This document shows positions 46,164 to 58,593 of a stretch of 64,000 bases of DNA, piece after piece. Source of the DNA: Rosa chinensis (lineage: Eukaryota; Streptophyta; Magnoliopsida; Rosales; Rosaceae); assembly GCF_002994745.2 (NCBI RefSeq), contig NC_037088.1, positions 59,228,397 to 59,292,396 on the forward strand, in the 5' to 3' direction. Below the pieces are notes generated by a model, which ran no database searches, had not been told where the DNA came from, and saw only the letters and a list, made by a program, of their open reading frames with translations. Every line of letters begins with the position of its first letter. Within the stretch, counting starts at the first letter, position 1. Position numbers and translations under genes: made by a program.

Positions 46164-46299
46164 TATAAAAAAAATACTCTTCCACTCTGAATCTCCCAGA
46201 TCGACTACCTCATATTTTACGCTTAATTATAATTTCTTTGCCACTCACTATATTTGTTCTCCAAATCTCACATAACCTTCCTCACACAGCTTCGCAGCT

Positions 46300-46885
46300 A
46301 TGAACACAAATCATGACATACGCCATTGCTCTGCGAACTTGAAATTGAACCGGAACACCAGCCGTTATTTCCGCAGATCACCGGCCCACAAGAAGATCAA
46401 ACAGATTGTACGACCAAAAAGATTTGATGGTATTGATTTGGTTCTTGAGCTCGAAAGAGTCGTCCTAGCCTACTCAACCCCCCCGAGTCTCTGCACTCTG
46501 CCCCGTTCTGAACGGCGCTACCAAGTCGTGTGGCGGAGTGATCCCGGCGGCAGAGAGCACGCGACTAGTAAGTCTGAAGGCGAACCAAACCCTGAATGGA
46601 ACGAAAAGTATATCATCGGCTTAAACCGCAACCCTGTGAATGAGGGCCTCTTTGTGGACGTGGAGGTCTTAAGGTATAACAGCGTGAAAAACCGTCGTGA
46701 CCCCGGAACCTCCGACGTCATAGGGGAAGTGTTTAAGAGAAGTTCCGTTTCCGAAGAGTCTCAATAAGGGAGTAAGAGGGCGGTATGAACTTGTGACGAG
46801 TGATGGGGCTGGGAACAAGATTGCTGGGGATATATAATTTTGTCAATGAAACTGGAGACCTATATCATACAAAAGAGGAAGAAGT
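46300..46885 (+). pseudogene. Divergent C2-like protein 3, frameshifted near the 3' end
   Basis: Close paralogue of the gene at 38228 (HCSAN, RPKRFDGIDLVLELERVVL, SERRYQVVWR, VEVLRYNSVKNRRDPGTSD). The frame from 46300 stops at 46767 after a one-base shift near 46735, just before the conserved VPFPK segment. That segment and the RYELV..DGAGNK stretch are present downstream in another frame, and a second shift lies near 46838. The predicted 155-residue product lacks the last two strands of the C2-like fold. It is either a recent pseudogene or a shortened variant. Its upstream region carries at least four transposon insertions. Confidence 0.8.
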
Positions 46886-47875
46886 GATGTGACCGAAATT
46901 GTTTGTTCTTGTACTCGATCGGTGCAGGAAATGTTTTAAGGCCTCGGATTTGACTAGGATACGTACTTAGCTTCAGTACATTTATTCATTAACACTAGTG
47001 CTGATTTAGTTCAATGTTTTTTTTTTTTAATTTGTCAATATCAGTTTGTTGACTGTGTTTGTTGAGAGCACTGAATTCTGAAGATGAAAAAACTTATTTT
47101 CCTGCAATAAAAATCTAGTTATCAATGTCAGTTGGCCATGCATAGACATAAACATAAGATCCAGGGTGTATATGCCATTTTCTGCATCAGTTATTTTCTA
47201 TTGCAACTTGTAACTTGTAAGTGTGCTTATAATATTTCAGTAAAAGATAAATTTGGCATTTCAATCTCATTATATAAATACAAAAGTAAATAAAAACTTA
47301 TTCAAAAGAATAAATGAAAGAAAGAGCACCTACCTTGCACTGCAGATATCACAAGAATTGTAAATTTACTGCCCACTAAATGGCATGCTATACATGCCAA
47401 TTTTTTTAGATTTTCTTGTTCACTTCTACTATAATTAGATCGATACCGAAATTTATTAATTGGATATCAAGGCCGTTTATATACAATCCAATGGTGATAT
47501 AATACTCTAAATCAAGAATTATATCCCACTATTTCAAGAACATGAGTAATTGCGAGCGTGTATTTAAAGGTCGAGTCAAATCTCAATTTTATTGGTCTTC
47601 AAATATCTATTTCTCAGTTAAAGCATATATTCCCAAAATCTTTTAGTTTTACGTGGAGCGTCACAAAATTTTAGTTGACATTTCATTATTGATCGATTCT
47701 CTTTGGTAAGTTCCTTCACTTATAGACTTTGTTTTTTGCATAACTATAGCCAACCCTAAGAATCTCCCCAAGATCTTACGCCCGATTTGAGTCTAAATAA
47801 GATAAGAAAATGTATGCACTTGTTAATATTAGTAAACACTGCATACGTTATGCACCAGGATTAGATTTCAATGTT
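46886..47875. other. Intergenic region
   Basis: AT-rich; I see no gene, repeat array or transposon end. Confidence 0.5.
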
Positions 47876-47880
47876 GTGTT

Positions 47881-48083
47881 TGTTTAAGGATATCTCTATT
47901 TGTGTTTAATCCAAACTCTAGGTTACTTGACCTAGTGGTAATATGGTTCAATTAGAAGAATCTAGATATTCTCTTTCTTTGTATGATTCTAACTCTATGC
48001 ATTGCAATCCTCTATATAAATAGGCCTCTATTATCAATGAGAATACACAGCGAATTTCTCTCAATTTCTTATTCCCTAAAACA
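47881..48083 (+). repeat. 5' LTR of the older copia element
   Basis: 203 bp with a CTATATAAATAGG TATA-like box near 48012. Followed by CGTTATCAGCA, the likely primer binding site region. Confidence 0.93.
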
Positions 48084-49118
48084 CGTTATCAGCAAGAATC
48101 TCTAGCCCCAGCTTGCAAGAATCTTTTCTGCCGCCTTCATTAAAAAAAAAAAAAAATTCCCGTCCGGCCTTCTCCCTACCTTGCAACAGCCAGGCACTTT
48201 GCAGCAGCCCGCCTCCACGCATCGTCCTCAGCAACCAGCGCACGGTTCAGCTCCTGCACGAGAGCACAGCAGCATCTCCACCTGCGCTGCCGCACCGGCC
48301 TCACCTGCACCTGCCTCGTTGGCACCTTGCTGCTACCTCCGCCAGAGCTACCTGCAAATCTGCAGCGCCTTGTCGTGCCCACTCAGCCTACTCATTGGCG
48401 CGCCTCCACACCAACACCCATCTGCACACCAGGAAAAAAAAAAAAAAAAAAAAGGAGGTAGCTGCCCTGCCGGAGATCCAGAAGGAAGAAGACGCGAAAA
48501 AAAAAAAAAAAGGGAAAGGCCCAGAGGAAGAAGGCTGACGCGGCCCACTGACATTCCTGGCCCACTTCCAGCCAGGCCCAGCTTCACCCCAGGTCAGCCC
48601 GCCACGTTTGCAGCCACGTCAGCACGTTTTCTACCACTTCATCACCGGTCAACAAAAGTCAACGGCCAGTCAAAGCCGGTCAACACTTTCCGGCGACTTT
48701 TCCGGCCAACTTTTCGATCAAGTTTTCCGACCACTTTTTTAAGTAATTTTTTTTCTAAAAGTTCCCGTTTTTGAAGTTTTTTTTTTCTTCTTCTTTTCTC
48801 GGGGACTTTCAACGTCCCTTCTTCTACCCCCTTTTCTTCTACATAGGGGAAACCAAAAGCCGAATTGTGGGGGTTCGTGCTCACTCCAAGCTTAGAGCTT
48901 GTAGAGTCCTCCAAACTTAGAGTTTGTTGAGAAGAAAACGATCGACCACATACATCGTTGTTTTGATATAATCCAAAACCCCTCTTGGAATCGGATTTTC
49001 TTGGAAGCGACTATGCTTAGAAAATTCCTAATTTCTTGGAAGCGACTACGTTTAGAAATTTAATAGTTTTAGCCTTTTTCGCTCCGAAACTAACCCTAAC
49101 GTTGTGTTGTTTTTCAGG

Positions 49119-50197
49119 ATGAGTTACCTGAACAAGTTGAACTTTGTTCCACTAGAGACAACTGGTGCTGGATACCATAGATGGGTCCGAGATGTGCGCC
49201 AACATCTTAAGGCTGATGGACTTCTGGAAGCCATCCAAGAGCCTAGTCAGAACGTGCTCTCCATTGAGCAAGCTACTGCTTTTGAAGCAAAACAAGCTAA
49301 AGCCATAATTCTCATGACAAGGCACATGAATGACTCGTTCCAAAATGAATACCTCAATGAGGAAGACCCAAGAAAGCTATGGGTAGAACTTGAGCAGCGA
49401 TTTGGCAACGTTCGTGACTCCTTGCTTCCTAATTTAGAAGTGCGATGGCATAGCCTCCGCTTTTGTGATTTCAAGTCTGTGCTTGATTATAACTCGGAAG
49501 CTCTTCGTATCAAGTCTCTGATAGAGTTTTGTGGCCAAGCCATAAGTGATACGATGTTGATAGAGAAGACTCTCTCTACCTTCCCCGTCTCTGCACTGAT
49601 GATTTCAAAGAATTATCGGATTGATGTAAATGCAGGACGTATCACAAGGTTTCATGAGCTCATTGGCGCCATGAACGTAGCTGAAAAGCACGACAATATT
49701 CTTGTGAAGAACTATAATGTTAGACCTGTGGGAACTAAGCCTATTCCGGAGTCTAACCATAGTCGCGCCCCCAATGGAGGACGCAAGGAGCGAAACCCTA
49801 AGAGTAGGGACAATTCTGGACATATGTTCGCCCTAAAGAGGAAGGAAATCGCTGAGAGAGGCGTGCACGGAACCGTGAAGGTCAACGTGTGAAGAGAGAG
49901 AGAGGCGGAGCCTCCGACCATGGTGGTAACGCCACCAAGAGCATAGGTCGTCCAAATCGCGCCCCAATGGCACCTCAATCAAGGGAGCCTGACCATAATG
50001 ATGTTTGTTTTCGATGTGGATCAACTGAACATTGGGCCAAAGCATGTACAGCACCCCAGAATGTTGCAAACGCATACAAGACGTATCGTGAAGCAAGGGA
50101 AGCAAATTACATGGAACAAGAAGATCAAGATGGCGATCTCGATCTAAGGGTGGAAGACTACAAGGATCAAGACCCAGAAACTGGCGATTTTGATTAA
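49119..50197 (+). pseudogene. Copia gag with CCHC knuckle, frameshifted
   Basis: The first frame runs from the ATG at 49119 to 49892 and has gag (UBN2-type) features: YHRWVRDVRQHLKADGL, KLWVELEQRFG, ISDTMLIEKTLSTFP. A shift near 49890 moves it to the 49889-50197 frame, which carries the zinc knuckle CFRCGSTEHWAKAC and an acidic C-terminus ending before a stop at 50197. Both halves are typical of short-LTR plant copia lineages. Confidence 0.85.
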
Positions 50198-50469
50198 GTC
50201 TTTTTATTTTCCAAGAGATGTAGGCGATTGCCATATTACTTTTGTAGTAGATGCCAGTGATATTAGTCTTTCTTCAAAGTAGGCGTACTCAATGTAAGTA
50301 TGATGTCTAGGAAGGTTTTGAGATAAGTGGTACTTAAGCGAGCTTTGCTCCACCAACATCTCTCTACTCACCTGGTCACATTTGCATTGGAAATACCGAA
50401 AGGAGTTAGACGACTACCATTGCTTTGCATTAACTAGTTTAATGGATTAGATTTTCTTTGATAAAAGAA

Positions 50470-53400
50470 ACAATGATGTACTATGTTGGCTTATGAATAA
50501 AATTTTGAGTTCTTTTCATTATGACTCCATTTTGATTCTGAGCATATGACTTTATGACTACGATGGTTAGGCCATCAGTATTAATTCAAGGACATAGAAT
50601 AGCCCAAGTTCCACTTGCCCAATGGCACCTTGATTACAGCTGTCACAAAAACTCTCTACGCTCTTAGGGCAAATCGTACCTTATGAATAGCCAATGAATT
50701 CCATACGAAAATGCATGTAGAGAACGGAAATGAGTTCCTTTGCAATACCTCTAATGATTGCGAACAAAGACGCATCTTAGAGAAGTTTATGTGTCTCTCT
50801 AGTGAACTCTATGTCACTATTCGAGCTATGAAACCAATAAAGTTATGAGAGAAGATCTCTTGGATTTAGACACATATTGGCTTTGTCACGACAAGATAGG
50901 TCATCCTAGTCATGATATGATAATCCGTCTACCAAAGACTTCACATGGACATCTTTTCTCTAGAGCGAAATGAAGCATGAATCAAAGGTTGATTCCTGGA
51001 CTAAGTGTGACCGACGCTGCTGCCTAGGGCACTGCCTCCATCTACCACCAGCCTAAGGCTGGCGCAGTCACTATCCATGACGCCATAGATGGCGTCCATC
51101 ATTGTGATAGCGCCCTAGGTGATGCTACAATCACCAACTTGCTTCGAATAACGTTTAAGATGCTCAGGCCTAATCAAAATTCTCATTGGTTGCTTCTAAA
51201 GGCTCTCGCTCGTTTTTACAAAGCCCGTTCCTTAAGGAAATTAGGACTGAGACCGTCCTATGCAAAGGATATGACAATACTCATTATGTTCTTACCAAGA
51301 ATCCATAGGGATTTTGTGGATTGATTCAACCAACATGCAGACGCTTAAATATTTCATGATATTGGTTGACACGCAAACACGCTGGTCACGTGTTGTGCCA
51401 TTGTCCACCTATAAATACTGCTTATGCTACACTCCTAGCACATATCATATGACAACGGGCTCACTCCCTAGATCATCCTATTCAGTCAATTGTATTTGAC
51501 TAGAGAGTTTACATCGAAAGACTTTCGATGGATATTGTAATGGGCTTGATGTTGGACATCACATTCCCATGTACACACCCAAATGGTCTTGCGGAAACGA
51601 CTACGATGATAGTCTGGACATTGGTAATGTGCACCAATCTCCTTCTATCCGCTTGGGGTAATGCAATATCGCATATAGCTATGCTAATTCACCTACGACC
51701 CACCGCCACTCAATGTACCTCTGCGTTACAGCTAGTGACTGGGTACAAATATCATACTTACTCATATTTGAGTGAGCCATTTATGTGCCAATTGCGCTAC
51801 CACAGCGCTCTATGATGGGTTCTTACAGACGAATGGGCAACTACGTTGGATTTGAGACTCTAACAATCGTCTGCCACTTAATGCCCTTGCAAGGCGATCT
51901 CCTTACCGCTAGATTTGCTGGTTGTCACTTTGATGAGACAGTCTTTCCGTCGTTAGGGGGAGATAAGAACACCGATGTTCAGCAGGAACGACATGAATTG
52001 TCGTGGCCTGTCCCTATTATGTCTCATCTCAATCCCTGTTAAAGTGACGAGATCATACAAATATGCTGCAAACAAACCTGCAAGGAAGGACGTCCCTACG
52101 AGAGGACGTAGCGCCACCCTACATGGAGGTGGGTATGGCGCCAACGCCAAAGAGAGTGGCACTCTGGCGTTATAGGCCATGGCCCCAGCTAGGATGCGTG
52201 GGAAGCCCGTGGGTTCGAAGGATACCTTGGCACAAACCAATCCTTGGATCATCAGCACTCAAAATCCGTCTCATGAGTATCTTTCGGGTTATGGTTATCG
52301 TTGGGGGACGCCTCAACGTCAAAACCTATTCCTGAGAATATAGAGCTCTATGAAACTTACACTAGTGTACATGAGACGTGGGATAGAAACTCCATCATGA
52401 TTTATGATGTAGTTGCGCATTTTGTTGCCCATGAGTTTGTTGAGTCAGATGATATCGAACCACGCTCTGTTGATGAATGAATGCCAACGTAGAGAGATTT
52501 GGCCTAAATAGAAAGATGCGATCCATGTTAAGATGGATTCTCTAACGAAGAGGAAGGTTTTCGAGCTAAAGATGCCAACACCTCCTAACATAAAACCTGT
52601 TGACTAATGGGTCTTCGTTAGAAAGCGTAGTGAGAAAGAGAGATGGTAATCTTGCCTTATGGCGCAAGGCTTCTCATAAAACGCCCTGAAATCGACTATG
52701 ATGAGACAGATTCTCTCGTATTGGATGTCATTGCACTCCACTACCCTATCAGTTTGGTAGTTTCCGAATAACTGAACATGCAGCTTACAAATATGGTCAC
52801 TACGTATCTCTATAGGGATCTAGATACGGAATATACATGAAGGTTCATGGTGAACTTCATTTACCCAAGTCAAGTGGCTCTAGACCATGGAGCGCGTTTA
52901 CAGAGAGGTTGAAATGCTCGCTAAAATGACTACTTGATTAGGAGGGGATATGCCCACGCATTTCCATAACAAGTTTCTAATTCCATCGCGGTTCATGTTG
53001 GACATGATCTTCATTAGAAGCCCTTAAAGAGTTAAGGGCAACCGCTGAACACTTGAAATCTGAGTTTGAGATGAAGGATTTTGGGAGAACACGATTATGT
53101 CTCGGTTTGGAACTTGAGCATCGTGTTGATAGATGCTTAGGCATTTGACAAGGTCAAGCCTTCAAGCAAGCCCATGATCGTCCGTAGTCTTGATCCTAAA
53201 AATGATCCTCTTCGTCTAAAGGATGATGATGAAGATGTGCTAGAGGCAGAAGTGCCTTACTTGAGTACAATAGGCGCATTATTGTACTTAGCTCAATGCA
53301 CAAGACCGGACATCTCATTTGCAGTGAACTTGTTAGCTAGATATAGATCTGTGCCAACGCGACACCATTGGATTGGTGTAAAAGATATTTTTTTATACTT

Positions 53401-53990
53401 GAGATGTATGATTGATATGGGCTTATTCTATCCCTACAGAGAGATGATGGATTCGGATCCATCACACACCAGAAACGCCGCCAACGCTGGCCTGCGTTTT
53501 CTATCCCCATCCCAAAACGATATAAGTGTTTTGGAAAGTTTTGCTGATGCTGGGTACCTCTCTGACCCACACAAAGGTCGCTCCCAAACTGGTTAAGTGT
53601 TCACCGTGGGAAAAGACCGTGATATCTCGGAGGTCTACAGAACAGACCGTCGCTATATCTTCGAACCATGCAGAGATTATTGCTCTTCACGAAGTAGTTC
53701 ATGAATGTTTATGGATTGGATCCATAATCATGCATGTTAGAACAATTGTGGTTTGAAGTCTACCATAAGATGAACCTACAAGCATTTAGGATAATGCTGT
53801 TCGTTTTGAACAAATGAAGCTAGGCTACATCAAAGGCGACAACACCAAGTATAATCAGCGACAACAAACTCTCCTCAAGATCAAAGATCAAAGTGAACTA
53901 GATTCGATCTGAGGACAATATGGCAGACTTGCTCACTAAGTCATTGCCTAAATTCCACTTTCGAGAAACATGTTGGTAGCATCTTTTGCG
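50470..53990 (+). pseudogene. Degenerate copia pol
   Basis: Pieces of integrase (a GLAETTTM-like segment near 51585), RT and RNase H are spread over three frames with many stops. The clearest part, 53174-53596, has TIGALLYLAQCTRPDISFAVNLLARY and SFADAGYLSDPHKGRSQTG. The segment ADLLTKSLPKFHF near 53920 is the usual copia pol end. Not functional. Confidence 0.85.
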
Positions 53991-54186
53991 GAAGTTATCC
54001 AAACTCCCATGACCGTTGTCATCAGGGGGAGATGTCTACATGTATGGTCTCGAAACGTGAAGGGTGTGTTGTGCTCTTTTTCCCCTTCGACCGAGGTTAT
54101 TTTTGCCCCACAGGGTTTTTGTTACTCGGCAAGGTTTTTAACAAGGCAACGAGAGAAGCACCGCGTTTGGACAACACAAGGGGGAG

Positions 54187-54389
54187 TGTTTAAGGATATC
54201 TCTATTTGTGTTTAATCCAAACTCTAGGTTACTTGACCTAGTGGTAATAGGGTTCAATTAGAAGAATCTAGAGATTCTCTTTCCTTGTATGATTCTAACT
54301 CTATGCATTGTAATCCTCTATATAAAGAGGCTTCTATTATCAATGAGAATACACAGCGAATTTCTCTCAATTTCTGATTCTCTAAAACA
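54187..54389 (+). repeat. 3' LTR of the older copia element
   Basis: Preceded by the purine tract AAGGGGGAG (about 54179-54186). Confidence 0.93.
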
Positions 54390-54711
54390 GTGTTTTATAT
54401 TTAGATCTAATGTTGTTATCAAAGGGTGAAATTGATACCCCCTCTCTTACAAACCACACTCCCTATATGCATATGTCCATTGAAAAAATATTACACACGG
54501 AATGGAGTGTGGTTTGTACAAAACAGGTGGCAGTTTCAGTACCCTAGTTATTTTATGGGTATGTATGTAATATTGTTTGTTTAGATTCTTTTATACCATT
54601 ATTTGGATTGTGTTACGTGTTTTGGTCAATAATTAAATGAAAAAAAAAATGATATTTCCGACTAGTCATTGTTTATCCGGTAGTGTGGAGTGGTTTTGGT
54701 ATGTGGTGCAG

Positions 54712-55087
54712 TAAGAGCATCTTTAGCAGACTATCTATTTTTGCTCCTTAGTTATTTTGGAGAGCATGTTTATCTTTTTATATATTTTAGTTATTGCACC
54801 AGACTCCTAAGTAGCTCTCTATTATAACTTTAGCTATCTCGCTCTAAATATAGAGAGCGAGATGATGCTCACTATAATTTAAAACATTCCTATTGAGTTA
54901 TTTTATATAACATATAAATATATTTAAACTATTTAATCTTCATTTAAAAAATAATATAAATTCAAAACTAACTAGAATAGAGAGCACTGATACATATGTA
55001 TTTCTAAAATAGCTAGCCAAAATGACTTTTTAGCTACTTTAGCTAAAATTTAACTAAAAAATAACTAGCATGGCTAAATATGCTCTA
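54712..55087. mobile_element. MITE with GAGCATCTTTAGC ends
   Basis: Left TAAGAGCATCTTTAGCAGAC; the reverse complement of the right end is TAGAGCATATTTAGCCATG. About 375 bp, AT-rich. The target duplicate is TA or TWA; the exact end is uncertain. Confidence 0.7.
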
Positions 55088-55263
55088 CGCATATTTATCA
55101 ATATTCAATCTCAAGATATCCATATTTGTGATTGTGTATTGAACTAAATCCATAATTGAATTAATCCTCTTGTTCTTTATTGATTTACAGAGAACAAGTT
55201 TCTGGTAACTTCATCATTTTTTTTCTAAATTCACATGAATATTTGCACATGTGCAGATATACG

Positions 55264-55609
55264 ATGGACATGAACAACAATAACGCAAGTGGTTACTGGA
55301 TGAGAGCCTTGAAGAAGAACAAGAGGGCACATGAAGAAGAGGAGTTTGATCTTTTTTTTTTTTTTTTTTTAGGGGCAAGACGACAGTAGAGCCTTTACAC
55401 ACCCACCTTGAGATGACAAAGAGCCGGGAACTTCTGGCGGCATAAAGACGTCGGAAAATTCCTATGCCAGAGCATCGGTGAACTGGGTCAGGATCCCTCT
55501 ACCAATGTCCAATGAGAGGAAAGAAGGGCGATTTGGGCTTGTGAAAAGCGATGGGCCTGGGTTGATAGAGGAAGGCTATATATATGTTACGATGCAAATG
55601 ATTAGGTGA
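55264..55609 (+). pseudogene. Divergent C2-like pseudogene 4
   Basis: The start resembles the gene at 56728 (GYWMRALKKNKRAHEEEEFDL versus YWMRDLQNKRAQPEEDFDL). A run of about 20 T at 55352-55371 follows. The central strands are missing. The C-terminal part reappears in another frame near 55480 (VRIPLP, RFGLVKSDGPGLI, YIYVTMQ) and ends at TGA 55607-55609. An internal deletion with the T-run at the joint explains it. Confidence 0.8.
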
Positions 55610-56727
55610 CCAAAGTCAACTTGAGGCTCGAACTGCATTTCTTAACAATTTCTAAACAAAATTCTAGGTTTTTTTTTTTTTTTTTCAGCTAAGTTTTTGT
55701 CGTTAGAATGTTCTGATGAAAGTACCTAAGTTTTTGCTTCTTAATTTAAATTTACAATGATCAACTTCCAATGAAAATACAGTATTATTCAGTGACAAGA
55801 CTTACCCCGCATTTCACCATGAAATCTGAAGTCTGAAATGGTCATGACTCATGCGTGGACCACCTTAGGAGAAATCCTACAAAAAATTTGGTAAAATTAC
55901 CCTTAAAAATGGACTACCCAACCCTGCAATTCAACTTTATTATCAACGACCACTCAAACTCTCAAGAGCCTACGTGCTCTTCTCCACAATTCAACTCCCA
56001 CCAAGTAAATAACAAGAAAATCTTAAACACCAATCTCGTATCTTAATTGTAATACAACTTAAATTTGGCGATCAGAGCAAACTAGACCAATAACTGGAAT
56101 AAAGTGCAAGTAGATAAAGATATAGCCTACAATGCCTCAGAAGCTTCATACCAGAGACCCGCTGCAGAAACCCCTTGCTAAACTTCAAGCAACAACACTC
56201 CGTTGCAGAAACCCCTTGCTAAACTTCAAGCAACAACACTCCCAATGAGTCTCTTTCGAGCACTTGCATCAAATCACTTGTACGGCAGCAGACCACATAA
56301 CGTTGGCGAGGCCAGAGACCAACGACCTCGACTTCCAGGCGCCGCCAACCGAGCGTGATTTCACTGAATTTGAAATTCAGCCGTAGGAACGCCTGTGGCT
56401 CGTTTTAGGGGTGACTCATAGAATAAATATTTGACAGTTGTGGATTGAAAATAAATGACTTCTTATTAATAAATAAATAAATAAAACATATAAAACACAA
56501 AATTTGGGTTTATCGAGCGAATAAAAGAATAATAATAACAAAGTTAGGGTTTTTTCTCATTGGTATTCAGGCCTTGCACTTCTCATGTGTTTAGGAATTG
56601 TCCTAGAGAGTTCGGAGTTTCTATCCTATATAAACTCCACCAATATGCAAGCCTTAGATATTCACTTTCTTCACAATCATCCCCCGAGTTATTTTCCTCT
56701 ATATTCACATAAACCTAGTCAGCAACC
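55610..56727. other. Intergenic, promoter of the gene at 56728
   Basis: A 42-bp tandem duplication (GCAGAAACCCCTTGCTAAAC...) lies at about 56162-56243. An (AAAT)n run lies near 56466-56482. No gene seen. Confidence 0.5.
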
Positions 56728-57348
56728 ATGGAGAGGAGGACGAAGATGGCGATGGATATCAGGAGGAGGTTACCACATGGAGGCTACAACACTAGAAGTA
56801 CAACTCCTTATTGGATGAGAGACCTTCAGAACAAAAGAGCACAACCAGAAGAAGACTTTGATCTCGGTTTGTCTTTCACCATTCACGGTGGCGATGGAAT
56901 CGACCCCCCGAGTCGGAGCACCTTCTCGGAGCGGACATACTTCTTGGTGTGGTGGCTAGAACCTGGGAAAGAAAACTGGGCCCCTTTCCCGGCGCCCGGG
57001 AAACCTATTGATCCTGCATGGGACAGAATTTGGACTCAGCGATTCGACAGACATGTATGGCCTGGCTTTATATATGTGGAAGTTATGAGGAGGCGAGATA
57101 AGTGGGCAGCCGGAACTTCCAGTGGCATAGCGACGGTGATTGAGAAAGGGAGGGAGAAAGTGGTGGCGCCGGAAACTCCCGGCGCGGTGGTGTACGGCAT
57201 AGAGTCAGTTAGCCGGGCAAAGATCCCTCTCCCCAAGCCTGGTAAGAAAAGGTCAGGAAGGTTTGGGCTTGTGCAGAATGATGGGCCTCGGTTGATTGGA
57301 CAAGGACATATTTCTGTCACTGTGGAACTTGTTAAATTACCAAGTTAA
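56728..57348 (+). CDS. Divergent C2-like protein 5
   Basis: Intronless, 206 residues, intact; ATG in a good context (GCAACCATGGAG). The basic N-terminus has YWMRDLQNKRAQPEEDFDL, then FTIHGGDGIDPPSRSTFSERTYFLVWWLEPG. Next come an ERT-type strand pair ending WPGFIYVEVMRRRD and an insertion of about 35 residues (ATVIEKGREKVVAPETPG) not seen in copies 1-3. The final part is SVSRAKIPLPKPG and FGLVQNDGPRLIGQGHISVTVEL. It shares the GIDPPSRST motif with copy 1. The nearest neighbour is the SRC2-like gene 1.25 kb downstream on the same strand. Function unknown. Confidence 0.83.
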   Translation: MERRTKMAMDIRRRLPHGGYNTRSTTPYWMRDLQNKRAQPEEDFDLGLSFTIHGGDGIDPPSRSTFSERTYFLVWWLEPGKENWAPFPAPGKPIDPAWDRIWTQRFDRHVWPGFIYVEVMRRRDKWAAGTSSGIATVIEKGREKVVAPETPGAVVYGIESVSRAKIPLPKPGKKRSGRFGLVQNDGPRLIGQGHISVTVELVKLPS

Positions 57349-58593
57349 CTTGAGGATCCAGCTTTCATGAAATTGAGTCTCAAATGGAAATTTTTTTTAT
57401 ATATATGTATTTTTGGATTTATAGATTTTGCTTCCACAGTTTCTTTGCTCAATTAGATGAAATTGTTGTGGTCAGAATTTATCAGCAACTCTTTCATACA
57501 ATGTCATACAGCTGCTCATATATATGCTCAATTTCGAACTTGTTTGATGATACATTGGAGTTTTTGATTTCTGGAGTTTTTTGCGGTTGAATTATTTTCG
57601 TGCCCTACTCCTCCCTAGAAAATGAAAATGGAGGAGTCAGTTTATTAAATTCTTTTGATAAGGATATATTGTTTGGTGTCGTCTACATTCATAACTCCAG
57701 TTAGGAGTACTGTACAGATGCATGTTGGATGTAATTATGTAATGCAGCTTATTTACTCTATTAATGAGATTATATTCAGTGCACAAACCCTAAGTATGTA
57801 CATGTTACATGCCTCTGGCTATATTCAAAGTTTAGCTTTCCCATCTCGGCAAGACTCTTAAGTTGATTAAAACACAAAAATTGAAATAATAATTTAACAC
57901 ATAAAATTTATATTTTGGAGGATTCAAGCAAACTCTTAGATGAGAATTTTCACGTAAACTAGTTATATATATAAGCTTCGGTGTTAAATAAGAGACTGTT
58001 GATTATATTGCTAAACTTTTCAATAGGCAAAACAGTGGCGGTTCGATATTGGAGAACATGAAGAAATCTGGATTCATGAAAGTTTATAAAAATAATGATC
58101 AACAATAATATTTGGTTCGATATCGGAGAAGATGAACAAATCTGGATTCATGAAAGTTTATAAAAATAATAATCAACAATAATATTTACCAGCTCAGTTG
58201 CTGACTAAATAAATTGTATTTAATTCTTAAAAAAAATTAACCAACCCTTAGAATATATCTATAAATTCAATGATGAAGAGAATTATTATTAAATTAAGTT
58301 ATTTTATTATCCACCATTAAATATTGTTGAACTTAAAATTTAATCGACAACTGAGGGGATGAACACCACCACAGTAATTGTCAATAACAAATTTTAGATC
58401 CCTTGCAAAAAGGTGAAAATCTAGGGGCAGTTTCGTCATCTGGCATCCAACTACTCCACAGCAACACGTTTCCTTGTTTTGTGCCTCGCACCCCTTTATC
58501 CCTTCTCCCCCCACCAGCACTCCTTTAATCCTTTTCCTTCCCTTTCTCTTTATTTCACGCGCTTCACCCGCGCCAGTTAGCACCACCACCACC
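57349..58593. other. Intergenic, promoter of the SRC2-like gene
   Basis: Contains a 69-75 bp tandem duplication at about 58037-58184 (GGTTCGATAT...AATCTGGATTCATGAAAG...). A pyrimidine-rich leader precedes the next ATG. No gene seen. Confidence 0.5.

Larger units (their letters stand above)
43306..46171 (+). mobile_element. Second LINE-derived retroelement, its tail hosting a Pack-type element
   Basis: A 17-bp duplicate AAATACTCTTCCACTCT flanks 43289-43305 and 46172-46188. The body 43306-44330 ends in A-rich sequence (CAAAAAAAAAAAA and CTAAAAAAAAAAA), and the TIR element 44337-46163 sits in that tail. A partial third copy of the duplicate (ATTCCACTCT) lies between the two A-runs at 44311-44320. 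Frames at 43519-43910 carry no recognised domain. The 3' part (CTACCACTGTCTTCTTG, CCTATTCTGGCTTCTAATG) is similar to the element at 40217. Confidence 0.7.
47881..54389 (+). mobile_element. Older degenerate Ty1/copia element with short LTRs
   Basis: 6.5 kb, with 203-bp LTRs at 47881-48083 and 54187-54389 (TGTTTAAGG...AAACA). Target duplicate GTGTT is perfect (47876-47880, 54390-54394). The LTRs differ at about 8-9 positions (near 4 percent). Gag is recognisable; pol is broken by many stops. The leader 48084-49100 has long A-runs and Pro/Ala-rich chance frames. Confidence 0.93.

Noticed and set aside
48113..48774. Pro/Ala/Lys-rich frames
   Set aside because: They are chance frames in the A-rich and GC-rich leader of the older copia element.
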